Shown here piece by piece: positions 33,641 through 42,478 of a DNA stretch of 64,000 nt. The notes under the pieces were generated by a model. That model had not been told where the DNA came from. It searched no databases and saw nothing but the letters and a program-made list of their open reading frames with translations. A program made the translations under genes and the position numbers. Source of the DNA: Psychrobacillus sp. INOP01 (GTDB lineage Bacteria > Bacillota > Bacilli > Bacillales_A > Planococcaceae). Each line of letters starts with the position of its first letter. The first letter of the stretch is position 1. Location of the stretch: positions 2,418,001 to 2,482,000 of the forward strand of contig NZ_CP073315.1 in assembly GCF_018140925.1 (NCBI RefSeq), written 5' to 3'.

Positions 33641-35295
33641 AAATACTAGATGTAGATTTACTTCAAGGTGGGCTAAAGAGAAATATTACAATGTTGGACA
33701 GGCTTGGAAGTGAAGTAGAAGCAATCCATCGTTCAGTAGAAGGATTAGTAGGGATGGAAGACGAACTTAAAGGAGAAGGAGGAAGTGCCATTCGTGCTTT
33801 CTATGCGGAATGTCATCTGCCATTACTTCAACAATTTCTCGTTTCTGCTGCTGGTTATAAGCTAGTGCTTCAACAGATGGAAGGCGCTCTAGATTCCCTC
33901 GAACCAGATACGTCCGGTCATATTGTGGAGCAATTTCTAGAGGGTGAAGTAGAGCAGGGACTTACTACAATCGCACAACTGACTGAAAACCTAACGAATG
34001 AGTCAAACAGTATTATGGACCAGGTCAGCGATATAGTGGCACTTCCGCATCTGGATGATAGTGGAGTACAAGAAGGCGTTCTAAATGCAAAAAGAAAACG
34101 AGACGATACAGTAAATCGGCTTCAAGAATTTGATGCAACACAGACAGCAGCCTTACTACCTTTCGAGCAAGACATGCAGGCAATGGATATGTGGATCAAT
34201 AACATGGAAGAGATGTTCGCAAGTAATCTCACGGATATCCACTTTCAAACAGATCGTTGGGCGGAGCTGGCTTCACGGAATAAATTTCAGACTGAACTGA
34301 TATATCATTCAGTATCGTTTGCTGGATTTTCAAACAAACCAAATAAAGAAAATCAGTTAAATATGATGTTTAATACATTTATATCTAGTGCGAGACCAAT
34401 CCTTTTTGGCTACGGTGGACTAATCAATCGACCAAGTATTCTTTTTGGTCCTGAAGCATTAGCTTTTTCCAGTTTAACCGTTCAAAGCGACAGGCAGAAT
34501 AGATTAAATGATACAAGTTCAATGGATGATGAACTGAAGATGATTTATGCCGAGTTGGCGAAACAACCTAACCTAAGCAATCACCGTTCAGATATCCTAA
34601 TCGATCCATTAACAGAGGATTATCTACACACGTTCGAAGGTATGAGAAAAGTGGTGGGGGGGAATGGATCAGGAACACCAGACGGTCTAGCACCAGTTGG
34701 TATGTTTGCCTACGACTTCTTTACAGAAGACTTGGCTACTATGGTTAGCTCTGAATCAACAGTAAACGAACGATTAGCGGCAGCTGCGTTTACCTTTGTT
34801 AAACCACTAAAGGTTGCAGATACTGGTCACGATTTGTTGAAAGGTGGAGAAAAGGCTAAGAATCTTGATAAGGGTACTGGTAAAGCTAGCCCTGATGTAA
34901 TACGTAAAGTAGACAACAATATTCTTGATAGGATGGAATCTGTTGGAGGACATACATTAGAAAGGCATGTTGGTAAGTCCAACGATGAGCTGATTAAGAG
35001 AGCGATACAAGAGAATGTTGAAGCGGCTACTTCATTTACTGATAAAAGTACAGCAATTAAAGTTATTCAAGAAAATTTGCGTAAAAATGCAGATGATATT
35101 GCAGAATGGTTAAATGAATCTGATACAGGAAGAAAGATGTTTGACGTTTCACATAAAAATCCAATAGGCAAAGGAGCGCTGGAAGATAAAAAACAGGTTA
35201 TTTACGACCTAACTAATTCTAGAGTGATCTTAATTAGAGATACGACCAATGAACTTGGGTTTAGAATTTTAACTGGTTTTCCAGTTATTAAATAA
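33637..35295 (+). CDS. LXG-domain polymorphic toxin with RNase A-like C-terminus
   Basis: The 552-residue protein has an N-terminal LXG helical domain (about 1-205), the module that routes such toxins through the type VII secretion system for contact-dependent killing. A middle region (about 205-350) is followed by a pre-toxin linker (TVNERLAAAAFTFVKPLKVADTG, about 375-400). The last 120 residues (GGHTLERHVGKSNDELIKRA ... SFTDKSTAIKVI ... FRILTGFPVIK) match the bacterial RNase A-like CdiA-CT toxin pattern, so it should be a ribonuclease. ATG at 33637 has AAAGG seven bases upstream and overlaps the leader. Compared with the LXG toxin at 61814, the N-terminal 205 residues are almost identical and the rest unrelated. 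Confidence 0.88.
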   Translation: MKILDVDLLQGGLKRNITMLDRLGSEVEAIHRSVEGLVGMEDELKGEGGSAIRAFYAECHLPLLQQFLVSAAGYKLVLQQMEGALDSLEPDTSGHIVEQFLEGEVEQGLTTIAQLTENLTNESNSIMDQVSDIVALPHLDDSGVQEGVLNAKRKRDDTVNRLQEFDATQTAALLPFEQDMQAMDMWINNMEEMFASNLTDIHFQTDRWAELASRNKFQTELIYHSVSFAGFSNKPNKENQLNMMFNTFISSARPILFGYGGLINRPSILFGPEALAFSSLTVQSDRQNRLNDTSSMDDELKMIYAELAKQPNLSNHRSDILIDPLTEDYLHTFEGMRKVVGGNGSGTPDGLAPVGMFAYDFFTEDLATMVSSESTVNERLAAAAFTFVKPLKVADTGHDLLKGGEKAKNLDKGTGKASPDVIRKVDNNILDRMESVGGHTLERHVGKSNDELIKRAIQENVEAATSFTDKSTAIKVIQENLRKNADDIAEWLNESDTGRKMFDVSHKNPIGKGALEDKKQVIYDLTNSRVILIRDTTNELGFRILTGFPVIK

Positions 35296-35315
35296 TGTTA
35301 ATAGGTGGGGTTATT

Positions 35316-35597
35316 TTGAATGAAGAATTGAAATTTGAAACGTTTAAATATTTTCTTGAATGTTATTTTAACGTAAGTGCCAACTATGATGAATTAGGGG
35401 GAATTATTAGTGATTTTAATTCATTCGAAAATATTAAATATCGCAAAAAACTTCAGGCAGAGTTAGAACTAATTTTACAACTAGAGGATTGGGATATTGT
35501 TCAGAGATTCGTTAAAAAATATGGTATGAGAAAGATGAATGAAGAGAAACTAAAATGGTTAATTCAGGCTATTTCGGAGAATTTAAATTCTGATTGA
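35316..35597 (+). CDS. immunity protein for the RNase A-like toxin (CdiI-like)
   Basis: A 93-residue acidic protein with EELKFETFKYFLECYFN at its N-terminus and a following D-F-N-S-F-E segment, the pattern of CdiI-type contact-dependent inhibition immunity proteins. The TTG at 35316 is five bases after AGGTGGGG and is preferred to an ATG at 35295 that overlaps the toxin stop without its own box. It immediately follows the toxin gene and should neutralise it. A terminator follows at 35624. Confidence 0.75.
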   Translation: MNEELKFETFKYFLECYFNVSANYDELGGIISDFNSFENIKYRKKLQAELELILQLEDWDIVQRFVKKYGMRKMNEEKLKWLIQAISENLNSD

Positions 35598-35623
35598 ATA
35601 TAGTTTAATAGATAACAAATATA

Positions 35624-35660
35624 GCACTTGATTGCCACTTAAGGCATTAGGTGTTTTTTT
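35624..35660 (+). terminator. terminator after the first toxin-immunity pair
   Basis: CACTTGATTGCC pairs imperfectly with GGCATTAGGTG, followed by seven T. The left arm AGCACTTGATTG is shared with the terminator at 59684. Confidence 0.7.
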
Positions 35661-35883
35661 ATGAGATATTAAGTTTTGGACGACATGATTATGTTTACCT
35701 GAAATTCATAGCTCATGACGGTAGTGAGTGATAGTGTAGACCTTCCGCTTTGATGGTAAGAAAAAGCTTTAAAGTACTTCTTGCTATATAAAATTAGAAA
35801 CGAACTTAAAATAAGATGTTTTATTTTTAGGATGAGTTAATATAGTGTACCAGGTTCTAAAAAGATTCTATATTTTATTAGTT

Positions 35884-36822
35884 ACTGGTTTAGAAGTAGT
35901 AGATGGAATTTTAAGTGGTCTATTTGATGTAGGGAAAGATTTGGTTACAGGTATTGTAGATATATTCCAAGACCCGAAAGCCACACTGGAAGCTACAGTA
36001 GAGGCAGTTACTAATCCCGTAGAGACATATAACACGATAAAATCGGCCATCACCACTTCCTAAGAACGATATGGTCAATGGAGATGCCAATTCCCGTGCT
36101 CACTGGGTAACCTATGCATTAGGCACTGTTGCCACTTCAGTAGTTGGAACAAAGGGTGTCGGTGCACTTACCAAATCAGGGGTTACAGTCACAAAGGCAG
36201 TTGTTCCAAAAGTAGCCGGATTAGCTAATAATGCCTCGGCATCATTAGCTAATCTATTACCTTACGGACCCCGTCCACAGTTTGCGAACGCAGGTGAAGT
36301 TCCTTATAACACAGTGAATGCAACGGGCTTGAGTGATGAGCTGATTTCCATGGGGATTGGCTCTAATAAAACGTGGGGAGGTTTTGCAAAACAAAATGTA
36401 AATGGTACAGTCGATGATTACTTTAAGTAGTAAAAGAACAATCTCCATGGCCAGATGGATTAGTTCCCCAAAAATCTATTCTTCAAACTGGAGACAGAAT
36501 AGAAATGGCATTATCTAAGGGGCAAGACCCTATATACCCGGGCAGATTTGCCACGACCACAGAAACTATTACTGATGTAAATTATGTCAGAGAAGAACTT
36601 GCTGTAAAAATAGATTGGAAACCAGAGATAGATAAAGTTGTCGTGTACGAAGTTAAAGAAGGAGTAAGAGTTCCTACTTTAAAAGGTCCAGTTGGTCCAC
36701 AAGTAGATCTTGCAACTAATAATTACCTACCAGGAGGAGCAGATCAAGTCAATATATTGTTAGGAAGAGAAGTTAACTTAATGGATTACTTTGATATTCT
36801 CTCTGTTTGGCCAATTAAATAG
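35884..36822 (+). pseudogene. decapitated, frameshifted LXG toxin (candidate TNT-like C-terminus)
   Basis: From 35884 the sequence matches bases 62544-63000 of the intact LXG gene at 61814 almost exactly (the linker VVDGILSGLFDVGKDL ... GEVPYNTVNATGL), but the LXG domain and start are missing. A T-to-A change plus a two-base deletion near 36061 creates a stop and a shift; a one-base loss near 36425 (after DDYF) breaks the frame again. Joined, the toxin part runs KVVKEQSPWPDGLVPQ ... DPIYPGRFATT ... VVVYEVKEGV ... NNYLPGGADQVNIL. The PGRF ... VYEV ... PGGADQ order resembles the TNT NAD-glycohydrolase domain, a low-confidence inference. Not expressible as is; may be a silent donor cassette. Confidence 0.8.
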
Positions 36823-36840
36823 AAAGGAGTGTTAACAAAA

Positions 36841-37383
36841 ATGGTTAACAATTTATTATACAATTCTCAACTTGTGAGCTGGATTTTTGATGGAAAAGAA
36901 ATTGCAATTAATATAGAAAATATATTTTTTGCTTCAGTTGATGAAAAAAATGAATATGTGTATGTAAACGTTGGTGAAAATTACATTAAAGATAAAGTTT
37001 ACTATTTTAATTTCGATGGAACTCTAAAAATGTTCTATGATTTGTTTACTGGCAGTATAGAGTGGGATTACGAAAAGGAGAAACTAACGCTTGTTATTAA
37101 AGATTTAATAGAAATAGGATATTTCCCTAAAAAAGAAGTTATTCTTGTTTTATTCAATGAAGATAAGCGAGAGGTCAAAGGGTTAAATTTAGCAGGGGAT
37201 TACTTGTATGAAATAGAAGCACCTGTAGGATACAAAATGATGTATTTCGAAGAATTTCCAGATAATGTTGCTGTTGTTTGTGATGGGGATAAACTACGGG
37301 AAGATAAGTTTGGAAGAAATAGGACGAACTTTTTACTAAATCAAGATGATGGAATCTTGTATAAAGGTAACTTAGCTTATTAA
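36841..37383 (+). CDS. putative immunity protein of the silent LXG cassette
   Basis: A 180-residue soluble protein, intact and with AAAGGAG 11 bases before its ATG, directly follows the broken toxin cassette and ends at its own terminator. It is rich in beta-strand patterns with aromatic residues (DYLYEIEAPVGYKMMYFEEF). No family is recognised; the call rests on position. Retention of an intact immunity gene after loss of its toxin is common and may protect against neighbours. The upstream GTG at 36829 overlaps the ribosome binding site and is unlikely. Confidence 0.55.
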   Translation: MVNNLLYNSQLVSWIFDGKEIAINIENIFFASVDEKNEYVYVNVGENYIKDKVYYFNFDGTLKMFYDLFTGSIEWDYEKEKLTLVIKDLIEIGYFPKKEVILVLFNEDKREVKGLNLAGDYLYEIEAPVGYKMMYFEEFPDNVAVVCDGDKLREDKFGRNRTNFLLNQDDGILYKGNLAY

Positions 37384-37401
37384 TACGCAATTATGAGCAG
37401 G

Positions 37402-37454
37402 GCACCAGTTTCTAAAACAATTCTGTGTTGTATTAGAAACTGGTGCTTTTTTTT
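37402..37454 (+). terminator. terminator after the silent cassette
   Basis: GCACCAGTTTCTAA (37402-37415) and TTAGAAACTGGTGC (37433-37446) are perfect complements followed by eight T. Confidence 0.9.
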
Positions 37455-37804
37455 GACATGGCTAAAGGGAACAAAGGCTGTGCATTTAAAAAAACAACAT
37501 ATATGTATTATTTTCCAAAACAGCTTTCAATTAGATTGGGTGAAAAAGATTTAGTCTAGTTATATTCTTTCACTAGTAGAAGAAGTAATAGGCATGGAAT
37601 ACTTTATGGAGTTTCGTGTGAATAAGGGAGATAGGGGTGTTGTGAAATCGAAAGGACGTTACTATAGCTAATTACTTGTGAAAACTTCAGTCATTAATTA
37701 TTAAGTAATGCTAAAGCTGTGGAGTTTTCTCTATACGTTTTACTGATGATATAATATGCTACATTAGTAAAGAGTATCATCTATTCACGCATGGAGGATT
37801 TCAA
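37455..37804. other. intergenic stretch without a recognised gene
   Basis: No frame with a ribosome binding site seen on either strand. A TATAAT-like word with partial -35 near 37745-37755 may be the promoter of the gene at 37805. Confidence 0.4.
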
Positions 37805-38134
37805 ATGATTGAAGTAATAACGGTAGTAAATATGTTAGTGGAAGTAAAAAATACGAAAGATTACGAAAAAAAAGTAGAAAAGATTTTGCGGTCCAAGACC
37901 CGGTCGATTCAACATATAGAGACGATTAGTATGTCTGAACCAAATGAAAAACTGATCGTAAGTGCTTTGGTGAAGTATAGAGTGCTCATAGAAGAAAGAA
38001 TGGAAAACAAGTTTTTAGATGATTATGTGGGTCTCGTTCTCCCGATGTTTTATAATCGTTTTAAAGCGATGCCAGTAAGCAATCAAATTTATAAAATATC
38101 AAGGATTAAAAAAGAATATGGTGCTCGGCGTTAA
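37805..38134 (+). CDS. conserved-looking hypothetical protein, 109 residues
   Basis: The protein is small, basic and without signal peptide or clear membrane helix: it opens MIEVITVVNMLVEVKNT, has a Lys/Glu-rich helix (DYEKKVEKILRSKTRS) and a C-terminal basic tail. A TGGAGG box precedes the ATG by about seven bases. It stands alone, convergent with the kinase genes. No family recognised. Confidence 0.55.
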   Translation: MIEVITVVNMLVEVKNTKDYEKKVEKILRSKTRSIQHIETISMSEPNEKLIVSALVKYRVLIEERMENKFLDDYVGLVLPMFYNRFKAMPVSNQIYKISRIKKEYGARR

Positions 38135-38216
38135 TATTTGTTTTGTACATAGGGAACCTAAACAGTTCTGATTAGTAAATACTAGCACTAACCATAGTAT
38201 AAGTTCTTAGTACTTA

Positions 38217-39518
38217 TCAACTCATAACAAGTTCCTTTTCAGTTTCCTTTGTTTCTACCGATTCTAGAAAAGTAGGTGATAAGGAAGGAAATGTAAATTT
38301 AAATGTCGTTCCTTCTCCAATTTCACTTTCTACATGAATTGTGCCATTCATAGCACGTACGATACTATACACTACCATAATGCCGAGGCCTGTCCCCTTG
38401 CTTCCTTTTGTTGAATAATAAGGCTCACCTAAACGGGTCACTTGTTCAAGTGTCATACCTGAACCAGTATCTTTAATGAGAATGCTTACAGTTGTTGGTG
38501 TGCTCTCCGTTTCAACCGTTAATATTCCTCCCTTTGGCATTGCTTCTATTGCATTTTTCATGATATTTACAAAGCATTGATGAATTTTTTGTTTGTCTCC
38601 TTCAATCCCCTCTCCCGGTGAAAAAATAGAAACTATTTTGACCGAATTTCGCTTTGCCAATGGTTGTAGCAATTGAACTACTTGTTCTAGTTCTTCCTGA
38701 AGAAGTAGGGGTTCCATCGATTTAATTTCAGGATTAGAGAAATTCAAATAATCTTGAATGACTCTTTCAGCAGATTTCAGCTCGTTTTTAATAATGGAGA
38801 GGTATTGAGTATGGTTTTCTTTTGAAATAGCATCATTTTGCAAAAGTTGAACAAAACCAATTGCAGCTGTCAACGGGTTACGAATTTCATGACTAATAGC
38901 TGCACCCATTCGTTCAACAGCCTCTAACCGTTTGGATTTCATAGTGCGTTTGCGCAATTGAAAAGTCATAATAATTTCTTCAATAATATAAGAAATAATT
39001 CCGACTCCAATTGGTTGAATGACTAAATAAGCAAACCAAACTTCGGTAATACTGTGAGGTAAGTGCCAAATTCCCATCGTAAAAGTTTGGGCAAAACTGA
39101 ACAGAAATGTTACGCCTACGGAAAAAAGAATTCGCTGCTTGGGAGAGCGTTTTAAAAACCATGGAGAGATTCGCCAAAAAAGAATAGCAAGCCCTCCATA
39201 ATAAAGGCCAGTCATCCAAAATCCATAATCAATTGCCAAAAAACCTCTTACAAGCGTAATGAATGCAGCCAAAAAAGGACCTAAACCCATATACAAACTG
39301 CCGACAATGAACGGAACTTTTCGTAAATCAAAAACGACATTAATGCCTTCTATTTGATAAGTAAAAATAAAACAGAGTATTAAACTAATTATTAAATAGA
39401 TGTTGAAGATAGCTTGGTAAGACCAAAACCCTTTCGATTTTTCTGCCCATAAAACTCCTGAAAATAGTAATACGATTAACAAGGATAAGTTGAAAAAGAA
39501 ATATACTGTTAGTTCCAA
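38217..39518 (-). CDS. KinB-like membrane sensor histidine kinase (downstream paralogue)
   Basis: The 433-residue kinase has about six N-terminal membrane helices in a 5TM-5TMR_LYT-like sensor (about 1-185), then HisKA with the phosphoacceptor in AAISHEIRNPLTA (about 205-220) and an HATPase domain with N-box NIMKNAIEAMP, G1 DTGSGM and G2 GTGLG. Length and build match sporulation kinase KinB of Bacillus subtilis. It starts at TTG after GGAGGGA. A close paralogue lies immediately upstream, and there is no response regulator gene nearby, as for phosphorelay kinases feeding Spo0F. Confidence 0.87.
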   Translation of the reverse strand: MELTVYFFFNLSLLIVLLFSGVLWAEKSKGFWSYQAIFNIYLIISLILCFIFTYQIEGINVVFDLRKVPFIVGSLYMGLGPFLAAFITLVRGFLAIDYGFWMTGLYYGGLAILFWRISPWFLKRSPKQRILFSVGVTFLFSFAQTFTMGIWHLPHSITEVWFAYLVIQPIGVGIISYIIEEIIMTFQLRKRTMKSKRLEAVERMGAAISHEIRNPLTAAIGFVQLLQNDAISKENHTQYLSIIKNELKSAERVIQDYLNFSNPEIKSMEPLLLQEELEQVVQLLQPLAKRNSVKIVSIFSPGEGIEGDKQKIHQCFVNIMKNAIEAMPKGGILTVETESTPTTVSILIKDTGSGMTLEQVTRLGEPYYSTKGSKGTGLGIMVVYSIVRAMNGTIHVESEIGEGTTFKFTFPSLSPTFLESVETKETEKELVMS

Positions 39519-39556
39519 GATATTATCCCTCCAATACTATTTTATGCAAAAAAGAT

Positions 39557-40822
39557 TCATTTTCTCTTTACCTTAGTTTTATGGAGCTTAAAATGAAATT
39601 GGGAGATGGTTCCTTTGCCAACCTCACTTTGAACTTCAATTGTTCCTCTCATAGCACGTAATATACTGTAAGCAACCATCATACTGAGACCAGTTCCCTT
39701 GGGTCCCTTCGTAGAATAATGTGGTTCTCCTAGATGTTTAATTTGTTCTTTACTCAATCCTGTTCCCGTATCTTGTATTGAAATAATTATCTTGTTCTGA
39801 GTAGCAATCGTCTTGATCAATAATGCACCGCCATAAGGCATGGATTCGATCGAATTTCTCATAATATTAATAAAGCATTGGTGGAATTTCGATTTGTCTC
39901 CTTGGATCGTTCCATAGGTAGAAAACTCAGTAGAAACCTTTACTGAATGATAATTAGCCAGAGGATGTAGTAATTTTAAAATATGCGTTAATTCTTTCTG
40001 AATATCTAGTTCTTCTATTGATTCAATAATTGGTTTAGAAAAGGTTAAGTAATCTTGTATGATACCTTCAGCAGAATCTAATTCATCTTTTATAATGGAG
40101 AGATATTTTGTTCTTTTATTATTATCAAGAGAAACTTGGGCGAGGAGCTCAATAAATCCAATTGCTGTAGTTAATGGATTTCTAATTTCATGAGATATTG
40201 CAGCCCCCATTTGTTCGACTGCAGCCAACTTTTCTTCGACTATTAACTGTTGTTGCAACTGTTGATTCTTTTCTCTTATTTCAATAAGGGAAGAAATCAT
40301 GGCAACCCCAAGTGGTGGGACTATTACATAGGCTATTATTATGTCTAGCAATTGGTCAGGAGATACTGTGTTTAATGCTATGGTGAATAAGATGCCAACA
40401 CTTATCAGTAAAGTAATACCGGTGGAAAAAAGTATTCGTATATTAGAAGTGAGTTTTAAAAACCAAGGAGAAATATACCATATTAAATAACTAAACACGG
40501 TATAAAATGCAACTGCTATAAAGAATCCAACGTCTATTCCATGAAATGCACGAAAGAAAATAACCAAAAATCCTAGTATAGGACTGAACCTCAAATAGAG
40601 GCCGCCCAATAAAAAAGGAATTATCCTCAAATCTAAAACATACTCACCTTGTATGGGATAGGAAAAAAGAAAACAAAGTATTATCGAGAAAACAAAATAA
40701 AATAAGCCTGCTCGTTTGTGTAAATGGATACTACCGACTCTCTTATCTAATAGAAAAAAAGTAAAAAATAAAATCATTAATAAGGAAAGATTAAATAGAA
40801 AATGCATTGTGATAATTCCCAA
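39557..40822 (-). CDS. KinB-like membrane sensor histidine kinase (upstream paralogue)
   Basis: The 421-residue kinase has the same architecture as the next gene: about six membrane helices (the DLRIIPFLLGGLYLRFSP segment parallels DLRKVPFIVGSLYMGLGP in its neighbour), phosphoacceptor AAISHEIRNPLTT, N-box NIMRNSIESMP, and G boxes DTGTGL and GTGLS. It starts at TTG six bases after GAAGAGG; an ATG five codons in is possible. The pair arose by tandem duplication and is probably co-transcribed (38-base gap). Role in sporulation entry is inferred from the KinB resemblance. Confidence 0.86.
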   Translation of the reverse strand: MGIITMHFLFNLSLLMILFFTFFLLDKRVGSIHLHKRAGLFYFVFSIILCFLFSYPIQGEYVLDLRIIPFLLGGLYLRFSPILGFLVIFFRAFHGIDVGFFIAVAFYTVFSYLIWYISPWFLKLTSNIRILFSTGITLLISVGILFTIALNTVSPDQLLDIIIAYVIVPPLGVAMISSLIEIREKNQQLQQQLIVEEKLAAVEQMGAAISHEIRNPLTTAIGFIELLAQVSLDNNKRTKYLSIIKDELDSAEGIIQDYLTFSKPIIESIEELDIQKELTHILKLLHPLANYHSVKVSTEFSTYGTIQGDKSKFHQCFINIMRNSIESMPYGGALLIKTIATQNKIIISIQDTGTGLSKEQIKHLGEPHYSTKGPKGTGLSMMVAYSILRAMRGTIEVQSEVGKGTISQFHFKLHKTKVKRK

Positions 40823-41010
40823 TATATACCTCTTCTAATAATTTATATAAATTAATAGTAACGAAAGAATGTGGAATACACAATACTTCTTTAATGAATA
40901 TTCAGAAGATTCATCCAGAAATTTGTATAAAGGTGGTAGAAAGGGAGTGAGATTAATACAAGAGCTCTCAAATAGGAGTAGGACTGACGATGAACATTCC
41001 TTAGTCCTGT

Positions 41011-41114
41011 ATCAACAGTAAACGAACGATTAGCGGGCAGCTGCGTTTACCTTTGTTAAACCATTAAAGGTTGCAGATACTGGTCACGATTTGTTGAAAG
41101 GTGGGGAAAAGGCT
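41011..41114 (+). pseudogene. fragment of an LXG toxin pre-toxin linker
   Basis: About 100 bases are almost identical to 34765-34868 in the first LXG gene (encoding STVNERLAAAAFTFVKPL and on), but one extra G near 41036 shifts the frame and neither the LXG domain nor a toxin domain is attached. The following bases to 41260 contain short open pieces (SYIEIFTEAGEGK at the end) of unknown origin, probably a lost immunity or toxin end. Confidence 0.8.
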
Positions 41115-41299
41115 TCTTTCACTAATAAGGGTATCCAACAAGCTGTACTTGTCAGATTAGTAGAGGTATAAAACATGCAGGCAAGCATATCCCGGTTGCA
41201 GTGGCCGAAGAGCTAGTCTCGTATATTGAAATATTTACTGAAGCCGGAGAGGGGAAATAACCCCAGTAGAACGGAGGGATAAAGTAGCATAAAAAACAT

Positions 41300-41338
41300 A
41301 AAAGTGTGGGATGGAGGGTAGCTCCACCCCACTTTTTT
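41300..41338. terminator. terminator upstream of a GGGACAGG repeat
   Basis: AAAAGTGTGGGATGGAG pairs with CTCCACCCCACTTTT with small irregularities; T-run on the right and A-run on the left. Confidence 0.75.
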
Positions 41339-41391
41339 AGGGGCTGTAAAATTATTGTGGGACGAGGAAGAACCTGTCCCTGCGATCCACG
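41339..41391. repeat. GGGACAGG hairpin repeat, copy D
   Basis: Shares GGGCTGTAAAAT-ATTGTGGGACGA and AACCTGTCCCTGCGATCCAC with the copies at 49205, 54414 and 56380. This copy lies just past the stop of the minus-strand secreted-protein gene. Confidence 0.7.
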
Positions 41392-41407
41392 TTACTATTG
41401 GTGTAAC

Positions 41408-42478
41408 TTAATTTTCTGGAACGAAGTATATTACAGAAGGACCAGATGCACCGCCTGGAAGACTCGTGACAAAATCGTATTGATTCCCGTTGGCTCCGAT
41501 TTTTTCAGACGCAAACTTCCATGCATTTACATAGCTTAGGAACCCGGTAGTTTTAAGTTTACCGTTCCATTGCATAGCAAAATGACCAAATCCACCTGCA
41601 GGGTTATCATAGATGGAGAGTTGCTGTGGACTTTGTAAACTATTTTCCACTTTAACGTCTAAATTATATAAAACACCGTAGTTCCCATTGTTGATCACTG
41701 GTTTGTTTCCATCGACTACACTAATACCTTCTTCGTATTCTCCCGGTAATTTATCGCTCCATTGACCAGAGGCAGCAGATGAAAGTCGAACATAGGCATT
41801 TCCTAATGCGGTATCATACGTAAGTATACCCTCACGATCAAAATGTGGAAAACTTCCGCGAACATGTGAGTCAGGCGGTAAGATTTCAACAGAAAGTGGG
41901 TCGGTTGGCCGTTCTACATAGTTAAGTGTGGTTGCGGTGACCGTGGCCTGCTGGTGACTGTGTTTCGTATAGACAACATATTGGGCAATCCCACTTACTG
42001 TTTCTCCATCGTCTGCATTTGTTTCCAGGTAATAGCTTTCACCAGGCTGCAAGGTTTTAATGTATTTTTTTTTAGCCTTTTCTTCTAGGAATTGTACTAA
42101 CGCTTCTTTGCCAGCTACATCAGGATAAATACTAACTGAAGCTCCAACTCCTTTAGAATACAGCATCACTGGTTCATCCGAAGTATTCGTTAGGGCTAGG
42201 CTGACGTTTCGATTCTCTCCACTAACATTTTGATGATGCCAAAATACACGGAATTCACCTGTAGCTGTGTCGCGATAAAACGCACCATTGTCGGAGTATG
42301 TTTCTGGTGAATCACTTAGTATCAGTTTTCCTCCTGTTTGTTTTAATTCTGGTTTTTCTAGATGAACCGCAGGCTTAAGGGTTTCTATTGGTACATAATT
42401 TTCATTGGCAAATGACTGGTTTGGCAGAAGAAATGCCAATAGAACAGTACCTAAAACTAAAGCAGACTTCATTTTCAT
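41408..42478 (-). CDS. secreted protein of unknown function
   Basis: The 356-residue protein starts at an ATG at 42478 seven bases after GAGGAGG; longer readings lack support. A Sec signal peptide is clear (MKMKSALVLGTVLLAFLLPN, cleavage likely after QSFA). The mature part is rich in beta-strand patterns without cysteine and carries segments such as VFWHHQNVSGENRNVSLALTNTSDEPVMLY and GFGHFAMQWNGKLKTTGF near the end. I do not recognise a family; an extracellular or wall-associated beta-sandwich protein is the most that can be said. Confidence 0.75.
   Translation of the reverse strand: MKMKSALVLGTVLLAFLLPNQSFANENYVPIETLKPAVHLEKPELKQTGGKLILSDSPETYSDNGAFYRDTATGEFRVFWHHQNVSGENRNVSLALTNTSDEPVMLYSKGVGASVSIYPDVAGKEALVQFLEEKAKKKYIKTLQPGESYYLETNADDGETVSGIAQYVVYTKHSHQQATVTATTLNYVERPTDPLSVEILPPDSHVRGSFPHFDREGILTYDTALGNAYVRLSSAASGQWSDKLPGEYEEGISVVDGNKPVINNGNYGVLYNLDVKVENSLQSPQQLSIYDNPAGGFGHFAMQWNGKLKTTGFLSYVNAWKFASEKIGANGNQYDFVTSLPGGASGPSVIYFVPEN

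Noticed and set aside
41306-41539. 77-codon plus-strand open frame near the terminator and repeat copy D
   Set aside because: Starts in a terminator stem, crosses a repeat and is antisense to the secreted-protein gene; cysteine/arginine-rich noise.
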